A stretch of DNA of 64,000 bases, from positions 3,174,501-3,238,500 of the forward strand of contig NZ_JACJUV010000001.1 of NCBI RefSeq assembly GCF_014218805.1. The letters are read 5' to 3'. Positions 26,499-34,577 of the stretch are shown piece after piece (the first letter of the stretch is position 1; each line of letters starts with the position of its first letter). A model generated the notes under the pieces. It made no database searches, had not been told where the DNA came from, and saw only the letters and a program-made list of their open reading frames with translations. The stretch comes from Teredinibacter franksiae. GTDB lineage: Bacteria; Pseudomonadota; Gammaproteobacteria; Pseudomonadales; Cellvibrionaceae. The position numbers and the translations under genes were made by a program.

Positions 26499-26608
26499 CA
26501 AAAAGCTGCACCTGACAAATATTGCTGCGCTCGTTTTGTGTATGTCGCGTAGCTCCATTTTACACAAAACGCTCTCCGCAATATTCGCAGGTGAGCTTGG
26601 CGTTAAAT
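26493..26608 (+). repeat. attC site 16
   Basis: Left core TCATAAC (26493-26499), right core GTTAAAT (26602-26608). Arms GCACCTGACAAATATTGC / GCAATATTCGCAGGTG; inner GTTTTGTGTA / TACACAAAAC. Confidence 0.9.
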
Positions 26609-26611
26609 TCT

Positions 26612-26929
26612 ATGAAGAAGTATCTAAAAAGTCAGCCTTGCCCTGCATGCAAAGATATTTGCAATTTTAATAAAGTCAGCGAAGGGTTTCTATCGCCTTC
26701 GTATGAATATACATGCGCCTCTTGTGGGGCAAGAGTGCACATTGACAACAAGTCGACATTGCTAAGTTCTGTTGGATTAATTATCGTTACTGCGTTCAAT
26801 TTAATACCTATAAAATATAGCAATAATTTCACTCATATTATGGTTGTGATTATCACGCTATCGATAGCAGTTGGGTTCGTCTATTATGCAAATAAAAAAC
26901 GAAGGTTGGTGCAATCAAAAATAATTTAA
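26612..26929 (+). CDS. cassette 16: zinc ribbon plus membrane segments
   Basis: 105 aa. CPAC near residue 10 and CASC near 35 form a four-cysteine zinc ribbon, followed by two hydrophobic helices (about 48-66 and 74-92) and a basic tail (NKKRRLVQSK). The same layout as cassette 2 with little sequence identity, so the two may be independent cassettes of one structural type. ATG 26612 is 3 bp after the attC 16 core. Confidence 0.7.
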   Translation: MKKYLKSQPCPACKDICNFNKVSEGFLSPSYEYTCASCGARVHIDNKSTLLSSVGLIIVTAFNLIPIKYSNNFTHIMVVIITLSIAVGFVYYANKKRRLVQSKII

Positions 26930-26989
26930 CAAGGCAATTAAAGTCGCCTGCGGCTGGACGCACTACGTGCGCCCTTTATTGCGGCGTTA
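26924..26989 (+). repeat. attC site 17, interrupted by intron copy 2
   Basis: Left core ATTTAAC (26924-26930); the right core is split as GTTA (26986-26989) and GAC (28953-28955) by the intron. Compact site of about 70 bp with GCAATTAAAG / CTTTATTGC and GGACGCAC / GTGCGCC pairs. Confidence 0.87.
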
Positions 26990-28952
26990 GTGCGACAAGT
27001 TAAGCTTGGAGCATCTTGCTGGGTGTAAGTCCCAGTCGGGTAAGGTCTAGCCAGCCACCTGTATCGAGTCTTGCGCACTGTGCGGAGATTATGGATCGCG
27101 AATACTTTCCTGTTGCTGATTTTTTTTCTTCAACAAATAATCGAACAACCAGTGTGAAGCGTAGACAGAGAATTATGTAGGCCATAAGGAATGCGTGTTC
27201 CTGAAGTGTTGGTATCGCTCTGATAATAAATTGTCCTGACTGGCTAGGCTTGTAACGCCGCCGAAGCCCATGCAATACAACCATTAGTTGGCAAGGTTGT
27301 GGCGAGTTGGCGGAGTTATCAAACCGTGGCATGTATAAAGAGATGTTTTCGAGAACTTGAGAGATCCAAAGTAGCTCCCGCAGGAAGTGGGTAGTGACGC
27401 TGAGTAAAAAGCGAGGCAGATCGATGGCACCTTGGAAGTCGGATCAGCTCATAGTAGTCTGAGAGCGGGAAAGCCGTTCACATGGCGAGGGGGCTGACAG
27501 TAATATCACGGTATGTAACAGACACATAGTCCGGACAAGTCGGGCTGGAGAAACTATGACAACCGCATTGCATACCATAGCATTTAAGGCACAAACCCAC
27601 CCTAATCATCGTTTCCAGAATCTATACGGATTGCTAGATTCGGATTTGTTGGTACAAAGTTGGGGTCAAATCAATAAACAATCGGCGTGTGGAATTGACG
27701 GCGTAACACCTAGCGATTTCAAACAACGATTGCCTGAAAATATCAACCGCCTGCATCAAACGCTAAAGTGTAAAAGCTATCGAGCGAATGATGTGAAGCG
27801 GGTCTTTATCCCAAAATCCAACGGTAAACTACGCCCGCTCGGGCTGCCAACGTTAGATGATAAAATCGTACAGCAAAGCGTGAGTCAGATACTGCAAAGT
27901 ATTTGGGAGCAGGACTTTGTGAAGAATAGTTATGGTTACCGTCCGAACAGAAGCGCCCATCAAGCGGTGCATAGTTTACAGTTGAACCTTCAATACGGTA
28001 CTTATGGTTATGTTGTCGAAGCGGATATAAAAGGCTTCTTCGATAATATAGATCATGAGTGGTTGATGCGTATGCTGAAACAGCGTATTGAAGATAAAGC
28101 CTTATTGAACCTTATCAACCAGTGGCTGAAAGCGAGAATAAAATCACCAGAAGGGGTGTTTGAGAAACCGGCCAGTGGAAGTCCACAGGGCGGTGTGATC
28201 AGCCCGGTATTGGCGAATATATACTTACATTACGCACTGGATATTTGGTTTGAGAAACGCATAAAGCCACGCTTACAGGGGCGAGCCATGTTGATACGGT
28301 ACGCCGACGATTTTGTTGTTGCGTTCCAGTACGCTAATGAGGCGCGTGAGTTTTATCGGGAACTACCGAAACGCTTGAGAGAGTTTAAGTTAGACGTAGC
28401 GCCAGAGAAAACACACCTGAAGCGGTTTAGTCGGTTCCACCCAGGGCAGCACCATAGCTTCGAATTCTTGGGCTTTGAGTACTACTGGGACACTGATAAA
28501 AAGGGTGAGGCTAGGTTGCGTCGACATACGGCACCAAAGAAACACAAAGCTAAGTTGAGCGAGTTCTATCAGTGGATAAAAGCCAATCGGTCTAAACGAC
28601 TGAATGTCTGGATGCCACAGTTAAGGCGTAAGCTGACGGGCTTTATAAACTACTTTGGTTTGCCTGATAATAGTCGAAGTGTCGCGCGTGTTTATGATTA
28701 TGTTCTGCATAGTCTATACAAGTGGCTCAATCGGCGAAGTCAGCGGCACAGCTTTAACTGGCAAGGGTTTAAAGACATGTTAAAATACTTTCAGATCCAG
28801 CAACCACGGGTGTGGAAACGTCACATTCAAGTGGACTGGTATTGAGGGCTTGTGAATTACACGAGCAACGATATTATTGAGGAGCCGGATGCGGTAGTTC
28901 CGCACGTCCGGATCTGTATGGGGGCGGCTTGGGTAACTGGCCGTTCTACCAT
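26990..28952 (+). mobile_element. group IIC-attC intron, copy 2
   Basis: 1963 bp, GTGCGAC to CTACCAT, inserted after GTTA of attC 17 exactly as copy 1 is after GTTA of attC 13. Domain V lies at 28882-28915. Nearly identical to copy 1 throughout, including the non-coding ribozyme, so the duplication is recent. Confidence 0.92.
27556..28845 (+). CDS. ltrA: group II intron reverse transcriptase/maturase, copy 2
   Basis: 429 aa, class C, amino-acid sequence identical to the protein of the other copy; only silent base changes were noticed (for example at 27939 and 27957). All RT blocks, YADD and the X domain are intact, so this copy should also be able to mobilise. Confidence 0.95.
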   Translation: MTTALHTIAFKAQTHPNHRFQNLYGLLDSDLLVQSWGQINKQSACGIDGVTPSDFKQRLPENINRLHQTLKCKSYRANDVKRVFIPKSNGKLRPLGLPTLDDKIVQQSVSQILQSIWEQDFVKNSYGYRPNRSAHQAVHSLQLNLQYGTYGYVVEADIKGFFDNIDHEWLMRMLKQRIEDKALLNLINQWLKARIKSPEGVFEKPASGSPQGGVISPVLANIYLHYALDIWFEKRIKPRLQGRAMLIRYADDFVVAFQYANEAREFYRELPKRLREFKLDVAPEKTHLKRFSRFHPGQHHSFEFLGFEYYWDTDKKGEARLRRHTAPKKHKAKLSEFYQWIKANRSKRLNVWMPQLRRKLTGFINYFGLPDNSRSVARVYDYVLHSLYKWLNRRSQRHSFNWQGFKDMLKYFQIQQPRVWKRHIQVDWY

Positions 28953-28971
28953 GACGGAGCCTTCGTTCTAA

Positions 28972-29658
28972 ATGAACTATTTAATTACTCCACCATCAAC
29001 TCACTATGACGGCGGAATTGGTATTACAGGCTGTAACTTCAGACATGCTGCTGACACACTAAAGGAGCATGGGTCATCCGTAGATGGAGTTCTTCCTCTT
29101 TGTTATCTACATCGACATGCAATAGAGTTATTTTTAAAGTCAGTGATTTTTATTCTGCACAAGAGATACTCCATTGAATTCGGTGATGGATTCAGCTTAG
29201 AGAAGCCAGCAATTAAAGTCCGAGATAAGTGGCTACCAATGGACAATACCCACAACTTATCTGATCTGTATTCTTACTTCGAGGTGATTTACGAAAACTG
29301 CAAAGGAGCACTTCCTGAAACAACTTGTTGGGATATGCCCACGGATATTAAATCCAAAATTGACATGGTCAGTGGAACTGACCCTAAAAGCACCTTCTTT
29401 AGGTATCCGAAATCTGGCAGTGCTCATCAGGATGTTAAAAAGTCACGGATTCAAAAAACAACATTTGAAGGTGCTTTTGACAATCAGGAAAAGCCTAGAG
29501 CATTAGTCTTAATGCTCGATCAGAATGATGAACTGATAGAAACATATGACATGGATGCCGATGCGTTAGGTAAAATCCAAGAAGCTTTAAATTATTTGAG
29601 TGATTTTTTTAATGGTGTTCATGCAGCATTTAGGTATGAGCTGGCCAATGGCTCCTAA
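28972..29658 (+). CDS. cassette 17: HEPN-like protein
   Basis: 228 aa, soluble. A helical segment near residue 47 reads YLHRHAIELFLKSVIFIL, the H-x-x-E-L-x-L-K pattern common in HEPN-like and related abortive-infection proteins. The rest includes a long insert (SKSTFFRYPKSGSAH-type) and a C-terminal helix pair (LGKIQEALNYLSDFFNGVHAAF). HEPN proteins are often RNases in toxin-antitoxin or phage-defence systems, but the R-x4-6-H active motif is not obvious here. Starts 17 bp after the intron 2 exon junction. Confidence 0.7.
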   Translation: MNYLITPPSTHYDGGIGITGCNFRHAADTLKEHGSSVDGVLPLCYLHRHAIELFLKSVIFILHKRYSIEFGDGFSLEKPAIKVRDKWLPMDNTHNLSDLYSYFEVIYENCKGALPETTCWDMPTDIKSKIDMVSGTDPKSTFFRYPKSGSAHQDVKKSRIQKTTFEGAFDNQEKPRALVLMLDQNDELIETYDMDADALGKIQEALNYLSDFFNGVHAAFRYELANGS

Positions 29659-29733
29659 CAAGCGTAGCTTGGCGATGCTTTTTTCGTTGCGCTTCGCTCC
29701 ACTACAAAAGCACGCCAACTACGTGCGTTAGGT
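29653..29733 (+). repeat. attC site 18
   Basis: Left core TCCTAAC (29653-29659), right core GTTAGGT (29727-29733). Short, 81 bp; arms CGTAGCTTGGCG / CGCCAACTACG and TGCTTTTTTCG-type inner pair with CAAAAGCA. Confidence 0.87.
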
Positions 29734-29740
29734 GCACATT

Positions 29741-30028
29741 ATGAAGGAGCCCACACTCGGTAAAATTGGGGTATCAATATTAGGCGTCCTGTTGATAGCG
29801 CTTGTTCCTATGGTTGGATTATTGATGGGCACTCTACCAAGTCGGGGTATTGACCCTTCATTTGAAGAGTACCCAGTCAAGTTTGTTGTTGTGCTGTTAA
29901 TCTGGTTGTTAATTCTCTTAGCTGCAGTTTTTAATGCAGTACTTAACATACAGTCGCTTTTTAAAAAATATGGTAGCAATTACAATTGGGCAACTTTGAA
30001 AGCGATATTTACTTGTCGGCACAAGTGA
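29741..30028 (+). CDS. cassette 18: two-helix membrane protein, end of array
   Basis: 95 aa. Two hydrophobic helices (about 8-30 and 47-70) with an acidic linker (PSRGIDPSFEEYP). ATG 29741 is preferred over the in-frame GTG at 29732, which lies inside the attC core. No attC follows before the RAYT gene, so this is the terminal, probably immobilised cassette. No family recognised. Confidence 0.7.
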   Translation: MKEPTLGKIGVSILGVLLIALVPMVGLLMGTLPSRGIDPSFEEYPVKFVVVLLIWLLILLAAVFNAVLNIQSLFKKYGSNYNWATLKAIFTCRHK

Positions 30029-30087
30029 GAATCAAAGGACATCCAAAAACTTGACAAGCCTTCCGGGTTCTAGTAGTTTATGCAACC

Positions 30088-31161
30088 ATGACCCAAAGCC
30101 GTGAAACATTAATCTCTCTGGATTCAACGCCATTTTACCATTGTTATGTACGCTGTGTTCGGCGTGCGTATTTGTGTGGTGAGGATCATTCGACGGGTGA
30201 GAATTACGATCACCGTAAGCAGTGGATCGTATCTCGCTTGCGTTTTTTGTCGTATGTGTATGCGGTAGATGTGTGTGCTTATGCGGTAATGAGCAATCAT
30301 TACCATGTTGTGCTGCATGCGGATAAGGCTAGGGCGCAGGCATGGAGTAATGAAGAAGTGGCCGAGCGCTGGATGCAGTTGTATAGCGGCCATATGCTGG
30401 TTGATCACTGGCTGGAGAACCCGGAGGCTATTGATGCGGCTACGCAAGCCGCAGTGGATGAAATTATCGAGAAGTGGCGTAAACGTTTATACGATATCAG
30501 CTGGTTTATGCGCGGTGTTAATGAAACCATAGCCCGTATGGCCAACGAGGAAGAAAACTGTAAAGGCCGGTTTTGGGAGGGGCGCTTTAAAAGTCAGGCC
30601 CTATTGGATGAAGCCGCGTTATTAAGCTGCATGGCCTATGTCGACCTCAACCCCATTCGGGCGGCGATGGAAAAAGATCTTATGGAGAGTGATTTCACCT
30701 CCATACAGCAGCGTTTATTCGATTACGTAAAATACAAAAATACCAAATCTAAAGACGAGCAGAAATTGAATGCTCGTATTCAAAAGCAGCGTGAGATTAA
30801 AGCGGAAATGGGTTTGGATGCCTTACCCGAAGCGCCGTTAATGCCTTTTGATGGTTCCTCCCATACCGATACTCACCATGCCTTACCCTTTACCCGTGAA
30901 GATTATTTTGAGTTGGTGGATACCACCGGCCGTATTCTACGAGACGATAAACGCGGAGCCATCGTCAGCGAACTTCCGGCCATAGTGTCGAGGTTGGGTA
31001 TTAATCCAAATAAATGGATCGACCACGTTCAAAATTTTGGCCGCCGTTACGGTTCCAGTGCCGGTTCGGTGGCGCGCATGGTCGATTATGCCCAGGTGTT
31101 TGAGCGTAATTGCGGCAAGGGTGTGGCGTGTTCGCAGGCGCTTTACTTAAATGCGGGTTAG
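30088..31161 (+). CDS. RAYT / Y1 transposase (TnpA-REP type, HUH)
   Basis: 357 aa. The HUH motif is clear in YAVMSNHYHVVLH near residue 72. The Y1 tyrosine region lies in CKGRFWEGRFKSQALLDEAALLSCMAYVDLNPIRA near 155-190. The long C-terminal extension is typical of RAYT subfamilies that act on REP hairpins. The gene is full length, unlike the fragments behind it. Its TAG stop coincides with the first copy of a short repeat (31160-31184). Confidence 0.9.
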   Translation: MTQSRETLISLDSTPFYHCYVRCVRRAYLCGEDHSTGENYDHRKQWIVSRLRFLSYVYAVDVCAYAVMSNHYHVVLHADKARAQAWSNEEVAERWMQLYSGHMLVDHWLENPEAIDAATQAAVDEIIEKWRKRLYDISWFMRGVNETIARMANEEENCKGRFWEGRFKSQALLDEAALLSCMAYVDLNPIRAAMEKDLMESDFTSIQQRLFDYVKYKNTKSKDEQKLNARIQKQREIKAEMGLDALPEAPLMPFDGSSHTDTHHALPFTREDYFELVDTTGRILRDDKRGAIVSELPAIVSRLGINPNKWIDHVQNFGRRYGSSAGSVARMVDYAQVFERNCGKGVACSQALYLNAG

Positions 31162-31693
31162 TGTGGGTGTCCGCAAGTCGCTTGCCCCTTGAAGTCGAGC
31201 ATACTGTAATAATGCACCGTCATATTTTTAGCGTTCAGTTGTTAGCGTGGGCGTCGGATTTTATCTTTTCTTCTCTAAAAGCGGCTAATAGGGCGAAATT
31301 CTAGACGCCATTTGTCTCGCTTGTTCTTCATTTTTAGTCGCATAGAGTGCCATTCGGCCGCTCTCCTTGCGTAAGTTCTAATGCAAAAGGGTGCCATTGT
31401 AGTGCTGGTATCTGCGTCGCATGCCGCTAAATCACTCAAATCTTGGTTTTTGGTCATATTGATATGCAAAACCACATGGTGGTGATTAACCATTACAGTG
31501 TTAGTGTGTATGTCCGAAAAGTGCCTAGTGTGGGTGTCATAAAAGTGGCGCCGAGCAGTGGTACTCCCCCCTAGTAAGCTTCTGAGGCAAATAGGGTGCC
31601 CTGGTAGAGCTTGTGTCAGCTTCGTATACCGCCCAAACCATTCAATCCTTGGGCTTCATCTAACACCCTGTGGTGGTGTCCGATAGGTCGCGG
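31160..31693. repeat. four copies of a short GTGTGGGTGTCCG-type repeat
   Basis: Related 25-26 bp stretches at 31160-31184, 31503-31528, 31527-31552 and 31669-31693, consensus about AGTGTGGGTGTCCGnAAGT. They alternate with RAYT debris. Such repeats next to a RAYT could be its REP-like target, although a clear hairpin in each was not seen. Confidence 0.5.
31275..31493 (-). pseudogene. RAYT transposase remnant
   Basis: The minus-strand peptide begins MVNHHHVVLHINMTKNQDLSD, matching the HUH block of the neighbouring RAYT (MSNHYHVVLHADKARAQAWS). No other domain of the enzyme follows. A second, still more eroded copy seems to lie at about 31570-31670, where DNA resembles 31380-31450. Confidence 0.65.
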
Positions 31694-31737
31694 CAAATGT
31701 TTGGTGTCAATGCAGATTATAATTATTTAGGCACGCT

Positions 31738-32382
31738 ATGAGTAAAGATAGTAAAGAGTTGCAACCCACTATTATTTCTTTTGTAAAGGATCTACCTAAC
31801 CTGTGCTCACTTGCTGGATTAGCCTGCACAATATTAGCTATTTATTTTAGTATTTTAGGCGTTTATTACGCCGCTATGATTGGGATGGTTTGGGCCGTTG
31901 CTTTTGATTGGGCCGATGGCTTAGTTGCACGGAAAATGAAAGGGAGAACGGGAAATGATCGTGCATTTGGCGGTCAGCTTGATGTATTGATAGATATTGT
32001 TAGTTACGGTGTTACGCCCGCAATTCTGCTGATGAGCTATGGTGGATTTGAGCCTGTATTTTTAATCGGTGCTTTTTTCTTGGTGGCGGCAAGTGCAATA
32101 AGATTAAGTTATTTTAGTACTTTTGGTCTGTCGGATGACTCGAAATATACAGGGTTGGCTCTCGACAATAATAGCTTAGTTATCGTTTTCGTTTTTATCT
32201 TTGAAAGCATTTTAAGTCATAGCGGTTTTTCTACAGTATTTTATATTACTGTTTTGGCGCTCGCGGTTTTAAATGTATCTCAAATTAAAACGCCGAAATT
32301 CTCTGGGAAGCCGGTTAATGTCTACGCGCTTGCTACTTATACTCTTGTGATAACGGGAATTTATGGCTGGAAGCTTTTATAA
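31738..32382 (+). CDS. CDP-alcohol phosphatidyltransferase family protein (PssA-like)
   Basis: 214 aa, six hydrophobic segments. Motif DGLVAR near residue 60, then G-x3-D-x3-D (GGQLDVLID) supplies the metal-binding aspartates of the CDP-alcohol phosphotransferase family. Between AR and the G are 12 residues rather than the usual 8-9. Such enzymes join a CDP-activated group to an alcohol (serine, inositol, glycerol) in membranes. The neighbouring cytidylyltransferase suggests its CDP donor is made next door. Confidence 0.85.
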   Translation: MSKDSKELQPTIISFVKDLPNLCSLAGLACTILAIYFSILGVYYAAMIGMVWAVAFDWADGLVARKMKGRTGNDRAFGGQLDVLIDIVSYGVTPAILLMSYGGFEPVFLIGAFFLVAASAIRLSYFSTFGLSDDSKYTGLALDNNSLVIVFVFIFESILSHSGFSTVFYITVLALAVLNVSQIKTPKFSGKPVNVYALATYTLVITGIYGWKLL

Positions 32383-32435
32383 GTAATCGAATGAAAATAT
32401 TTTTTATATTAAATGATAGGAGTTAAATTATCGCA

Positions 32436-32876
32436 ATGGTTGTATATACGGTGGGTACATTTGATTTGTTACATGTGGGACACCTTGCTTTATTGGAATA
32501 CTGTAGAACATTAGGCGATGTGGTCGCCGTTGGTGTTGCCTCCGATAGTGTAGTCAATTCATATAAACCTAACGTACCTGTTATACCACTCGAAGAACGA
32601 ATGGAAATGCTAAAATCTTTACGATGCGTCGATATTGTGCGGTCTTACAATGAGCTTGAATATGTATCCGCCTGTAAAGAGTTGGAGCCTGATATTTTTG
32701 TTATTGGTGAGGATTGGGGCGATAAGCCGCATAATATTGATGTGGAGACGTATTTACATTCCAAGGATAGTAAAATTGTGCAGGTTAGCTATAACCCCAA
32801 AACATCATCTACAAAAATAAAACAAAATGTTATTGCTCAGTTTCACAGGGGTACGTATCTCGCACAGGAAATTTAG
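32436..32876 (+). CDS. cytidylyltransferase (TagD/glycerol-3-phosphate type)
   Basis: 146 aa. HxGH-type nucleotide-binding motif in TVGTFDLLHVGHLALLEY near residue 5, GEDWGDKPHN near 90, and the C-terminal TSSTKIK, the equivalent of the ISTTK box. Catalyses transfer of CMP to a phosphorylated alcohol. ATAGGAG lies 15 bp upstream of ATG 32436. Probably co-transcribed with the phosphotransferase (53 bp apart). The pair could make an unusual phospholipid headgroup or polymer. Confidence 0.87.
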   Translation: MVVYTVGTFDLLHVGHLALLEYCRTLGDVVAVGVASDSVVNSYKPNVPVIPLEERMEMLKSLRCVDIVRSYNELEYVSACKELEPDIFVIGEDWGDKPHNIDVETYLHSKDSKIVQVSYNPKTSSTKIKQNVIAQFHRGTYLAQEI

Positions 32877-33229
32877 CGAGAATGTAAATACGCAACCGTT
32901 TATAAGCGGAATACACAATGCATGGGGCCGCCCGGCTACTGAAAATGGCTTTATCATTGGCAAGCCTGGATCCCCTACTTATTGATAGCCATGAACAATA
33001 AAAACATCTAAATCACAGAGAAAAGCGCGTCTAACGCAGTGACAAGTACCGGGGGTAATCGGTGCTTTAAGGCATTTTGCTGCTTTCTTGGGCGCAGCAC
33101 GGGGTATTACTTGATCGGTATTGGTCGTGTGTGTAGCGCGAACGGCTTATTTTTTCGCTATATACCGGGTAATCAAAAACAGCCTATCGCTGGAAAAAAT
33201 GTGGTGTGAGCGTTGTTGGCTGATTGTTC
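32877..33229. other. intergenic region, nothing recognised
   Basis: No convincing gene, hairpin terminator or repeat seen between the cytidylyltransferase and the convergent small membrane protein. Confidence 0.5.
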
Positions 33230-33478
33230 CTAAGCACGCTTAATTTCATTTTTTGAGTTGTCATTTTGGGGGTTTATACCGATAAGCTCAATGAGGGCTG
33301 GCGTTTCTCCCTCCACTGTTGATGTGCCGGATTGGAAAAGTTGGCTATCTTTTAAAGCGGGTTTATCTACTGCTTCTTCAGGCTGCATTTGTTTACCGCC
33401 ATTTAGGACGAAATAAAGCACGCCCTGAATAAGAAAAAGCGTAACAACAACTTTAAACGTGTATTTCCACAGCAACAT
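33230..33478 (-). CDS. small membrane-anchored protein, unknown
   Basis: 82 aa from ATG 33478, which has GAAGG upstream; a longer in-frame start is less likely. One N-terminal transmembrane helix (FKVVVTLFLIQGVLYFVLN) and a polar tail. No family recognised. Confidence 0.55.
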   Translation of the reverse strand: MLLWKYTFKVVVTLFLIQGVLYFVLNGGKQMQPEEAVDKPALKDSQLFQSGTSTVEGETPALIELIGINPQNDNSKNEIKRA

Positions 33479-34032
33479 TTTGCCTTCCTTCAATATCAAT
33501 GAGTACACACATAACCTTGTGTGGGCGAAATTCAAGTTGACTGGGGCTGCCTATACTACGGCAATGGCACCGCGCTAATTTCGCCAGGCTGTCTGCATTG
33601 CAGCAGCCTTAGTTAATTTAGTCTGCTCCTTTCAAAAAGGAGAGCAGAACAGGCCGCTAGAGGAGCGGGTGATTCCGATTCACCTGCATGATGGTTGGGG
33701 AGGTGCTGATGTTGCCATCCTTGGCAGCTATTGTCCTTGCTTATCCCTTGCCTCGAGCTTTCCTTCTCTCGGTAACGCTCCGTCTAACGCCCTGTGTAGA
33801 AATAGAGTACGATCTTGCATGGGGCGGGTCTACGAGCGATTACCGGTCATTTTGTGACATAGTTCCGTGGTAATGGGCGCCAATAGTGTGATATCAGCTC
33901 TTCGGTTAACAGGTTAACAGCGTAATATGCTCGTTGGCGCAGAAAGCGCTGAAGTTAGCCCGCATGTGGTTTTGGGCGCCGCGCCATAATAGCCGCGTCA
34001 TAATAATAGTTAAACTTAATAGGAGTAGATCA
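33479..34032. other. divergent intergenic region, nothing recognised
   Basis: About 550 bp between two divergent small genes. No gene supported; open frames at 33669-33873 lack ribosome sites and resemble nothing. Confidence 0.5.
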
Positions 34033-34545
34033 ATGAGTGAAGATAATTCGACCAAAGCAACAACGGGGGCTCAGTCTGGAGGTCTCAATATCATCGTGGT
34101 GGCTTTGCTTCTGCTGCTGGCGGTGGTTTTGGGCTGGTATATTGGGCAAAGTGGCGCAAAACCTCGAGATATCAACTTCTTGCCACCTGCATCGGGTGTG
34201 TTGGATTACTACTTGTCGGTGAATGATGCCGGTGAGCCAACGCCCTACGCTCCGACTGCTAAAGCGTTTACACCCTGTATCGAGAATTGTTACGAAGATG
34301 TACTCTCGGAAGCGAATAGAGCGCAAGTGGATGCATTACTTTCAAATATTAAGCAGAGTACTAACTTAGATTTAAACGCTTATTTGGTTGTAGAGGCTGG
34401 GGAGAAGAGTGGCATTGACCAAAAGCAAAGCAGCGTACCTTTTGTTGAAAAAGCGCATGCCGCTGCTTCGGGTTGTTATGTGGTTATGGTTTACCGAATA
34501 GGAGGCACGCGCACTTTTATCTATAATAAGCCGGGTTGTCCGTAA
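34033..34545 (+). CDS. membrane-anchored protein of unknown function
   Basis: 170 aa. ATG 34033 has AGGAG at good spacing. A single transmembrane helix (LNIIVVALLLLLAVVLGWYIG, residues ~16-37) and an extracytoplasmic part with Cys residues in FTPCIENCYEDV and near the end (ASGCY; GCP). Likely periplasm-facing with disulfides. Followed by a bidirectional terminator. No family recognised. Confidence 0.7.
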   Translation: MSEDNSTKATTGAQSGGLNIIVVALLLLLAVVLGWYIGQSGAKPRDINFLPPASGVLDYYLSVNDAGEPTPYAPTAKAFTPCIENCYEDVLSEANRAQVDALLSNIKQSTNLDLNAYLVVEAGEKSGIDQKQSSVPFVEKAHAAASGCYVVMVYRIGGTRTFIYNKPGCP

Positions 34546-34577
34546 AAAATAGCCGAACGTAAGTTCGGCTTTTTTTA
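34544..34577. terminator. bidirectional rho-independent terminator
   Basis: AGCCGAAC / GTTCGGCT stem with a 4-nt loop, A-tract on the left and T-tract on the right. Serves the plus-strand gene ending 34545 and the minus-strand gene ending 34575. Confidence 0.9.

Larger units (their letters stand above)
11930..30028 (+). other. integron cassette array lacking an integrase (CALIN), 18 attC sites
   Basis: Eighteen sites share one plan: an RYYYAAC-like left core (variants of CATAAC, CTAAC) at or just after a stop codon, a pair of complementary arms 55-130 bp long, and a GTTRRRY-like right core (GTTAG or GTTATG) just before the next start. All lie in the same orientation as the genes, as expected for cassettes. 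No intI is visible within 11 kb to the left or elsewhere in the window. Four mobile elements interrupt three of the attC sites. The last gene (ends 30028) is not followed by an attC, marking the right end. Confidence 0.9.

Noticed and set aside
11930..29733. A CRISPR array
   Set aside because: The repeats are long, vary in sequence, and flank genes; they are attC sites, with no short identical direct repeats and no cas genes.
29732..30028. GTG start within attC 18 for cassette 18
   Set aside because: ATG 29741 is three codons on and lies outside the core; the longer form adds nothing conserved.
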